Positions 56,462-64,000 of a DNA stretch of 64,000 bases are shown piece after piece. This DNA comes from Polytrichum commune (lineage: Eukaryota; Streptophyta; Polytrichopsida; Polytrichales; Polytrichaceae), in contig OX485808.1 of the NCBI GenBank assembly GCA_950295325.1, forward strand, positions 28,416,527-28,480,526. Reading direction: 5' to 3'. The stretch's first letter is position 1; each line of letters starts with the position of its first letter. The notes beneath the pieces are model-generated. The model made no database searches and was not told the DNA's origin. It saw only the letters and a program-made list of their open reading frames with translations. The position numbers and the translations under genes are program-made.

Positions 56462-56626
56462 TCATTTTGAATCACTTTGTTTATTAATGGTAGCCTCTTG
56501 ACTTGTAGCCGAATTGGCTTTCTCAAGGGTCCAACCGGCGGCCTTGGCAACACAAGCGCTCAAAGATATTCCCCTTTGGCCCTTGATTGTCCTCTCCTTC
56601 CCATTGCCTTTGCTAGAGTCTTCCAT
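56462..56626 (-). CDS. Conserved small ORF inside solo LTR (copy 4)
   Basis: The frame encodes 54 aa and starts ATGGAAGACTCTAGC. Its core, RGISLSACVAKAAGWTLEKA, aligns without gaps to RGKSLRACAAKAVGWTLEKS of copy 3. The nucleotide differences in this core are mostly at third positions. The stop lies at nearly the same place as in the other copies. It was not obvious from long-ORF scans because it is short. Confidence 0.5.
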   Translation of the reverse strand: MEDSSKGNGKERTIKGQRGISLSACVAKAAGWTLEKANSATSQEATINKQSDSK

Positions 56627-56929
56627 TTTATCCTTTTTTTTTTAAGCGATTGATTTTTACCACAAAGGTGTAAGTGTTGAAAAACACTTCCTCAATGGTT
56701 AACCTCAAACACAATTGCTTGTAAAAACCACACACCCTCCTAGCTATCTAATCACACAACCCACACATTGCCTGATCTAAGTAAGCCATCTCCCTAAGTC
56801 CTACTTCTAAAGTCACCCACATCACTCATTAGGTGATGGTTTCACTAACTTAGTCTCTAACTAATTATCGGGTCTACTCATCTCAGCTCGGCTTGGTTTA
56901 CTCTTGTTCCCTAATCGGCTGGTCCGAGG

Positions 56930-57195
56930 ACAGTAACTCTTTGTATGCTGGTAACCCTTAGTCTGTTGGGCCGAGGCCGTAGCTCCTTAGGTTGCTGGTC
57001 ACCCTTAGTCTGCTAGGCCGAGGCCGTAGCTCCTTACGTTGCTGGTCACCCTTAGTCTGCTGGGCCGAGGCAGTAGCTCCTTGTATGCTGGTAACCCTTA
57101 GTCTGCTGGGCCGAGGCCGTAGCTCCTTAGGTTGCTGGTCACCCTTAGTCTGCTGGGCCGAGGTAGTAGCTCCTTGTATGCTGGTAACCCTTTTA
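56930..57195 (-). repeat. Minisatellite in solo LTR copy 4
   Basis: Units of about 50 bp combine GCTGGTAACCCTTAGTCTGC, TGGGCCGAGG and GTAGCTCCTT, alternating two variants (TTGTATGCTGG and TTAGGTTGCTGG). About five units. Confidence 0.9.
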
Positions 57196-58094
57196 AACTA
57201 CAAGCTAATTTGGTAACCCTAAGCCCCTAATTAGATACTTGACTACTTGATTTCGTGATTTAAACTAATCAACTAAACTAACTCTCTAACATCACTAAGG
57301 GCTAACTAATCCACACACGTGGCTTTCAAGCTATAAGAGCTCACTCCCGTGGGAGAACTTGAGAGAGAGAGCTTAACTAATTAACTTCACTAAAAACTAA
57401 TAACCCACACACGTGGCTCAAGCTCTCAAGAGCTTGCTCCCTTGAGAGCGCTTGATGGAGAGAGAGGCAAATGAGAGAAAAAAAACCTTAAGTAGCAAAG
57501 AGGGAGAGAGGGAAAAAGGGAGAGAGAGGTGAGGATAGGGTGAGAGGATTAGCACCTCCAATCACAATCCTTTAGCCCTCTCCTCCAAAGTAGGGACTAA
57601 TCCCCATCCACCAAGCTTCCTTCTTCCTAAACTAACAAAGTGGATCCAAAAGTGGGCATTTAACCCGCGGAGCTCACCTTGCCTCACCTTACCCTTTATT
57701 CACATAATCAAGGCATCCTCTTATTGAAATCAAACCTTGAAATAACTACACAACACATTCTAATGCCTAAACTTAAATCCACACCACACTTCACTCTTTT
57801 TATGTTTTGTGAATAGTCATAACACCTCAAAATCAAACTAAAATTGGTTTTGAAGAGTTAATCACCACATGTGGGCACCATTTTGGGCTCACACCCCGAT
57901 GGTTCAAAATTCCTAGGATGCTCTTTAAAAAGCGGATTCCCGCCGCCTTCTTTGACCTAACAATCTCTCATTCCATCCATGCGGAATTATATAAATAGCA
58001 TTGTCATGTATGGAACATGCCTTGCATGTACGCCAACATATTGAAAATATATAAATCGGTTGCACACCTTAGTTGTGACCAAGGTCTCATCGAA

Positions 58095-58242
58095 ATATAT
58101 GTATATATATATATATATATATACACACACATAATGTCTAAATATGGAGATGGTTAACATTGAATATTTAATGATTTGCGACTAAGGTATGAAGTCCAAG
58201 TTAATTGACAATTGATGCCTAATAAAGTTATGAATGTCGAAG

Positions 58243-58278
<36 letters not shown>

Positions 58279-58325
58279 ATATCTATACATATATATATAT
58301 ACATATACACACACACACACACAAT
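58095..58325. repeat. (TA)n / (CA)n microsatellites
   Basis: Two long TA runs (about 58097-58123 and 58245-58275) are interspersed with CTATATC and end in a (CA)n run near 58310-58322. Surroundings are AT-rich and contain no gene. Confidence 0.95.
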
Positions 58326-59296
58326 GAGGTAAGAGTGGCTAAGAACATGTTGCGGACGCCCCTAAAATTATAGGTATCATATGTTTCACATAAAAAAAAA
58401 TGACCGTAATATGGTCACCAAGTGCATGAATACAACTAAAAAATCGGGTTAATCCATAATGGTTTGCACTAGGGTAGGTTGAGGACATTATGAACTAATT
58501 ATACCTAATAATATATGTAAGTTAGGTCTTCTTTCAAATGGTATCTAGGTGTGAAAATAAGGAATTAAAATGGCATGAGTGGGAAGGATTAATCAATTTG
58601 TAATGCTGCATAGTATGATAGCGTAATGATCATTGAGACTTGAAACCATAGCTACCGTAACGTTGAATCATAGTTACAATTATTATGTGTTTGACGTCCT
58701 ATTGGAAATTGAATTTTCCTCCACTTGTTGTAAGGGTACGGATACACATTGGTTAAACGCTTATTAGATCATTGGTGATATTTATAGTTGAATGCACTGT
58801 TCGATTGTTAGTTTAAGTTGACACCTGATTAAATGAGTTGAGGTCCTATTGGAAATAGACTTTTAGGGTTTGGGGAAATGCACCATTAATTTGGAATGGT
58901 GCATAGAATAGTATGTACTTACAATTAATATATGTTTTGCATCCTATGAGAATGATGTGCATCATCATAGCTTAAAGTGTTGATATAAATTGAAGTCTTA
59001 AGACAAGCATGTTATTATAATAAGATCGTGGACTGTGTGATGAAATTTCATTCAGAAATATTAAGGTGAAAGAGGGAATATTTGAAATTTCACTTATCAA
59101 GTTAACCAAAGTTTTATCTCAAATCTATTAATTTTGAATGTGAAAATGACAAATGGCATGATTATCAATTATTATAGTTGTTATGAACGGAATAAAGCAT
59201 TCTCAATCCAACCAACATTGGTAGACCAATTTGACTTGCCCTCAGACAATAACATGGCCACATATAAGAAAGGTTCGTAAGATAAAAAAATGCAGG

Positions 59297-59372
59297 GATG
59301 TAGGGTTTAGGGTTTGCGGTTAGGGTTTACGGTTAGGGTTTGGGATTAGGATTTAGGGGTTTAGGGTTTGTG
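59297..59372 (+). repeat. Interstitial telomere-like repeats (TTTAGGG variants)
   Basis: About nine units of the TTTAGGG type stand in near-tandem order: GGGTTTAGGGTTTGCGG, TTAGGGTTTACGG, TTAGGGTTTGGG, GGGGTTTAGGGTTTG. Many are degenerate (GTTAGGG, GATTAGG). TTTAGGG is the usual plant telomere unit. An internal degenerate block can come from telomerase-aided repair or an old rearrangement. Confidence 0.8.
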
Positions 59373-59827
59373 AAAGTTGTGTATGTGGTATTTGGGTTTA
59401 GGTTTTAGATTGTTACTAGGATACATTACACACACAAACAATATTGACTCCTCAAAAACCCTTATTGCATTAACTTTATTCATCACAAGCTTGTAATTGA
59501 TGCTAGCAAAATAGTCGACCCCATGGCTGAAATGCATTAGTTCAAGCTAAAACCTATTGGAACTTGAATTGATATCCTATCGTATAGCCACTCTCCGCAA
59601 TCTCATATTATGAAGTCATTTTTGCATGTAATATTTATTTGAGGAACCATCGAACAAATTGAAAGATATCTAGCTCTTACATAAACTATATTTTAAAACA
59701 CCATATACATATCTTTGGGGGTGGATTCTACATTGACAGCCTAGTAAATGACTTGCATTGTTCAGTACGAATTAACTGAGCATACTTTTTTAAACTATGT
59801 TTACAAAGAATCCAAATGTAGAGGTAC

Positions 59828-61354
59828 TGTCACCCAAAGTCCCTCACCCTTGATTTCGTCCTAGCCCGAGAGTGAAATGTTGGACTGACACATAATAACT
59901 CCCTCCTCGGTAGTTCAATGTATAATTCCAATACACCGTTGGAATATACATAAAACACACAACTTGTTATGAGCTTAACCCATATCATGTCATTTTATTA
60001 TCTTTGATTTCGGGCAAGGTTACATCCTTAGCTTTCTCGAACGTCCACCCGGCCGTCTTTGCCGCGCATGCCCTCAAGGATTTCCCCCTTGCAACCTTGG
60101 TCCTGGCTGACGATTCTTCACTATTGCATGACACTTCGCTGAGGTTATAACTTATTGATTCCATGATGCACATAAGTCTTTAATGCAAGTGTTGAAAAAC
60201 ACTTACATGACTTATCATCGGCCCCTCTCCCTTAAGCCAACACAACTACCTCCCTTTCTTAGTTTATCCCACACCCTCAAATGTCACAGCAACTCTACGC
60301 TACAGATACGCTTCAAATACGTAGCTCTACTCTGCAGATACTAATCCATCCAGATGCGCAGCTCTGCGGCTGCATATACGTTACAATACGCAGCTCTACT
60401 GCTACATATACACAGCTCTACGCTGAAAATACGCTGTGAATACGCAGCTCTACTGCTGCAGATACTAAGCTATCTACTATGCAGATACTAATCCATCCAG
60501 ATGCGCAGTTCTGCGGCTGCACATACATTGCAGATACGCTACAATACGCAGCTCTACTGCTACATATACACAGCTCTCCGCTGAAAATACAATGTGAAGA
60601 CGCAGCTCTACTGCTGCAGATACTAAGCTATCTACTATATATTTGCTTCTCTTTTATTTTGGAAGAGATGAAGAAAAACAAGGAGAAAGATAGAGGAAGA
60701 GAGATAGATAGAAGGGGGGGCTTCCGTGACCTTCTTAGCTCCTCCCACACACGCACACACACACTTCTACACACACCTCTACACACACACACACACAACC
60801 AAGTGAAACTAACCTGTAGACTAATTAGTCTTGATTCTTCTATTTAAGCCTTGCACACACACGTGCTCCTCTCTTGCTTCCTACACGCCCACACTTATAA
60901 CCCGTGGGGTGCCAAGGAGCACAAAGGAAAGAGAGAGAAAAGAAATGAAAGAGAGAAGTCTTAAGTAGCAAAGAGGAGGAGAGGGCATGATGTAAGGATA
61001 GGGTGAGAGGATTAGAGCCTCCAATCACAACCCCTTAACCTTCTCCTTCTAAGTAGGGACTCATCCCATCCACAAGGCTCTTCCATTCCTAAACCAACAA
61101 GGTGGATCCTAATGTGGGCATTTAACCCGCGGATCCCCTCTCGCCTCATCTTACTCCATACTCACCTAGTTAAGGCATTACTTCATTGAACTTAAACTTT
61201 GAGACAATCACACAACGCCCTCTAATGTCTAAACTTAATCCACATCACACTTCACTTTTTTTATATTTTTGTGAATAATTAATAACCGTTAAAACATAAC
61301 TTCTAATGGTCTCAAAGACTTAAGAACACATGTGGGCACCATTTTGGGCTCACA
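59828..61354 (-). mobile_element. Solo LTR, family TGTGAG...CTCACA (copy 5), TSD (G/T)GTAC
   Basis: On the plus strand the start is eroded (TGTCACCC) and the end is ATTTTGGGCTCACA (1527 bp). GGTAC at 59823-59827 and TGTAC at 61355-61359 are the flanks, one mismatch. It is very close to copy 3 over the small ORF and the minisatellite (about 60285-60640, reverse complement of the one at 25.8 kb). Further inward, GAGGATTAG(A/C)(G/A)CCTCCAATCAC matches copy 4. Confidence 0.88.
59985..60173 (-). CDS. Conserved small ORF inside solo LTR (copy 5)
   Basis: The frame encodes 62 aa, with a second ATG matching the ME- start of the others. The first ~40 residues equal copy 3; later residues differ (KTAGWTFEKAKDV). 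It is the close sister of the ORF at 26446. Confidence 0.5.
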   Translation of the reverse strand: MCIMESISYNLSEVSCNSEESSARTKVARGKSLRACAAKTAGWTFEKAKDVTLPEIKDNKMT

Positions 61355-61699
61355 TGTACTAAGGAAATAAAACGAGTAAAATTCATGTATTTGAACTAAG
61401 TTTTTCAAGTTAATGCCCTAGTAAATGCGTCCATTACATATAAATATGTCAAAGCATGAGTATAACATGAAGGGTTACAATATACAACCATCTTCCATCC
61501 CATCCCATCACCTCCTATACCATCCCATCCCATCTCCCTCCCAGCCCTAGCCAGTGGAGTTGTGCCACGTGGCAGGTGCTGGGAAACCCTAGCGGTGCAC
61601 CTACCTCCCCGCGCCCCTTCCTCTTCTTCTCATTTGTCATTTCGAGGAGAGGAGGAGCGGAGCGCTTAGAGCGAAGCTCTTGCTGTTTTTAGTCCTGAA

Positions 61700-62010
61700 G
61701 TTTTAAATTAGTTTTGTTGCAAGTTTTGAGAGATTTCAAATTGAGAGCTTGTGTGAAAGCTTTTGAGTTTGTGAAAGCTTTCATTGTGAAAGCTTGTGAG
61801 TTTGTGAAAGCTTGTGAGTTTCAAAAGCTTGAGAGCTTGAGTAGGAAAGCTTCAGAGTTTCAGATTGAGAGCTTGAGGGTGATTTTTAGAAGCTTGAGAG
61901 TCTAAGGAAGCTTGAGAGTTGAAGCTTGAGAGGTGAAGCTTGAGAGTTTAGGGAAGCTTGAGAGTTAAGGGTTTGCTTAAAAGTTCAGAAGCTTGAGAGC
62001 TACAAGCTTG
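61700..62010 (+). repeat. GAAGCTTGAGAGTT-type minisatellite
   Basis: Short units of 12-24 bp built from GAAAGCTTGTGAGTTTG, GAAGCTTGAGAGTT and variants repeat more than 15 times. A TATATAAGC box about 30 bp later (62046) could be a promoter. The region may be part of an LTR whose ends I could not place. Confidence 0.85.
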
Positions 62011-62838
62011 TGAGTTTTGTGTACATGGGAGTATGCTAGGGTTTTTATATAAGCTCTGAAGGCTTGAGGTCTGCATTAGAGAGTTAATTGAGTGTGCATT
62101 TCAAAGGCAATTGAGTGTGCAGTTGTGAGGATTTCTGGGATTTTCAAAGAGAGAAGAAGCAGGGTTTGAAGTGTGCAGCATTTCAATGTAATTAGTTATC
62201 CTTGTGGGAGTCCAAATTCGACGGAAATACGGAAATACGGATTCAATTTCCGTATTTTACCCTGCTTGTATAAGGATAATAGGGTCTCTTAGGATAAATT
62301 ACTTGTACTAGGAAATAGGGCATTCTAAATCCGCCTTGTGCGATAAAACGAATAAAAATGAGTATTATGACCGGTCCGTCAAATTGGATTGGCGGACCGT
62401 TTAATCATGGTCCGAACCGCTGGTCCGGACCGAGTAACGGTCACGCCAAGATTACCCAACGGTCCGGAAGTGGCGGTTACAACGGGTTTATGACGGTTGA
62501 GGGAAAACCGTCGGAAAACGGTTGTAACCGTTTTCCGTTAAACCAAACGGTAACAGGGGAAGGAAGAGGGAGGAGGGATATTTAAGGGTCCCTTCCTTCT
62601 CCTTCCCACTTTTTTTTCTGATTCACAAAAGGCAAATTGTTGAAAGAACGAGTGGTGAGTTTGTCGTCATTTCGAGCCGCCAGCAGTTGGATTGCTGGGA
62701 CTCCGCACTTTTCAGTCACCGGCAGTTGGCTTGCCGGGACTCTGTAGCAATTAGACGGAAGAGAGGGAATCCGGAAGAGAGAGGGAGAGAGAAAGAGAGT
62801 TTCCGTAGTCGAGCCGGAAATTGAGAAAGGAGAGGAAA

Positions 62839-63387
62839 ATGCCGGAAGCACGGGAAGAGGATCAGAGGGAACCCATCCCGATTCCGCTGAAAGCCCTCAC
62901 CCCTGCAATTCCGAGGGAGGATAGGGAGCTGTAGGAGCTCGCGGAAGATCTCCGGGTTATGGGCTGCGCGGGATTGCTCTCCGAACCCTGGAACCTCCGA
63001 GCAGAAGATACCCTCCGAGAATTCAAATTCGAGAGAGGAAATCAGTGGCTAGGAACAAAGAGAAGGGATCCGGAAAATTGGACTCCGGATACTTGGAATA
63101 GGGTCTACGGGTTTCCTAGGAGGATTGCAGAGGGGTGGGCCGGCCGCTGCGACGGCCTGTTCGCCGGAAAATTCAGAGGGGACGCGGATCCGAAGGACGG
63201 CTTCCATCCCGGGAACTGCCGGAACCTGAGAGAGCGGAGGGTACTAGAGTTCCTCCTGCCTATCCTCAATCCGGACAAGCCGAAGCGGATTAGCCTCACC
63301 ATGGCTAACACCCTGTTCGGTGCTATGTCCGGAGTCCGGCCCGTGAACTGGGTGATGCACCCCGTGGGTCGTTCCCTTACAATTTAG
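62839..63387 (+). pseudogene. Partial retroelement-like protein, unrecognised
   Basis: From ATG 62839 the frame runs 31 codons to a TAG (62932-62934), then stays open for 150 more codons to 63387. A CAG-to-TAG change (reading ...REL-x-ELAEDL) would explain the stop. The long part has WTPDTWNRVYGFPRRIAEGW, DPKDGFHPGNCRN, and RRVLEFLLPILNPDKPKRIS. It is GC-rich against AT-rich flanks. The pattern resembles N-terminal domains of some plant retroelement polyproteins, but I cannot name it. After 63387 similarity stops abruptly, so the C-terminal part is missing. Confidence 0.5.
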
Positions 63388-64000
63388 CTCAAGAAGACTC
63401 ACGGTGAGACATCACGTAAATTTATATTCGCTTGAGAACTACCGTGCCTCATTAATATGTTCGGTCTCTAATTAATAATCCCTCTCTTCTCCTTATGATA
63501 TGAATATAATTATTGGAGTGAATACAATCTCATTATCTTAATTCTTACTCTTAATGTAAGGCATCATTGATAATAAGAATCATTAGATTTAAAGAAAGCT
63601 TCAAGAGGTGTAATAATATCCTTGATAATAATATAGTATTCAATAAATTGTATGAATCCTTAATGTTAGTAGTTCATAAACAATAATCTTATAATGATGA
63701 AGAAGATCTAATATTCTTGAGTCTTCCTTTTTAAACTCAAGTGTTACTACTTATAATATTGTAACTTGACATGTATGCATATAGTAGTTATAATTTCATG
63801 AACACATCATTGATTGTTTTGCAATGTCACGTTTAACATTCAAAGTATTTTAATGACAAGAATAATTATAACTCTCTTGAGGTTTATTCAAGAGAAAGAA
63901 CTCCTCTTTGATTGTTAATGACATCCAACAACTCACAAAGTATCTTAAGAGAAGAAGCACTTTTACTACAAAGTGTTTCTTGATGACGAGAAGATAAACC
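63388..64000. other. AT-rich tail, no gene seen
   Basis: Strongly AT-rich, with many TAATAAT-type words and no plausible coding frame, RNA gene or terminal repeat. Confidence 0.5.

Larger units (their letters stand above)
56349..57893 (-). mobile_element. Solo LTR, family TGTGAG...CTCACA (copy 4), TSD CCCCG
   Basis: On the plus strand it starts TGTGAGGCCAATTCCACCACC and ends ATTTTGGGCTCACA (1545 bp). Perfect 5-bp repeats CCCCG flank it at 56344-56348 and 57894-57898. It carries the small ORF and its own minisatellite. It is the most diverged of the ORF-bearing copies. Confidence 0.92.

Overview
This is a transposon-dominated nuclear window from a green plant. Evidence for a streptophyte is the family content (TNP2/Transposase_21 and Transposase_24 of CACTA elements, plant-type Ty3/Gypsy gag-protease, Tourist-like MITE, tRNA-derived SINEs, TTTAGGG-like telomeric motifs) and GT-AG introns with phase-consistent joins. 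A DUF7869-type transposase-like gene and a LINE with two endonuclease domains make an early-diverging plant or streptophyte alga more likely than a flowering plant, but this is inference and the species cannot be named from the sequence. I see no complete conventional housekeeping gene and no rRNA, tRNA or CRISPR.

Layout. 1-4.2 kb: a decayed Ty3/Gypsy gag-protease region on the minus strand, cut cleanly by a 374-bp MITE (TSD TTA) and by a solo LTR (TSD CTCCA). 4.2-11 kb: a truncated LTR, then a 123-bp satellite array with a perfect hairpin in most units, ending at a conserved pre-LTR motif and a long LTR that itself holds another solo LTR (TSD CTCGG). 11.5-14.1 kb: two small spliced plus-strand genes of unknown function. 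14.1-47.7 kb: a giant CACTA element bounded by CACTA(G/C)AAGAAAA termini. It has TNP2 transposase pointing left and a TNPA-like gene pointing right. It also contains a spliced gene of unknown origin, a fusion gene with an FCP1/HAD-phosphatase-like domain lacking catalytic aspartates, a solo LTR, SINE-like sequence and a roughly 13-kb LINE. 48-52 kb: SINE and old repeats. 52-56.2 kb: a DUF7869-type transposase-like gene followed by eight ACGAACG/CGTTCGT palindromes. 56.3-64 kb: two more solo LTRs, microsatellites, an interstitial telomere-like block and a partial retroelement-like coding region.

The most striking object is the LINE on the minus strand (about 40.56 to 27.2 kb). It has a separate ORF1 (585 aa), then a very long ORF2 starting with an expanding 18-bp/hexapeptide repeat rich in His, Pro and Lys. 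A canonical 2A ribosome-skipping motif (DIESNPGP) follows, then an AP-like endonuclease, reverse transcriptase, RNase H, and a CCHC finger with a restriction-like endonuclease. The dual-endonuclease layout recalls the Dualen/RandI clade known from green algae; I do not know a description of the repeat tract plus 2A module in such an element.

A second unexpected signal is a family of 1.2-1.7 kb solo LTRs (TGTGAG...CTCACA, five copies with 5-bp TSDs). Three copies encode a related 54-62 aa peptide near the LTR 3' end, with mostly third-position differences between diverged copies. The same LTRs carry unrelated minisatellites at an equivalent internal position.
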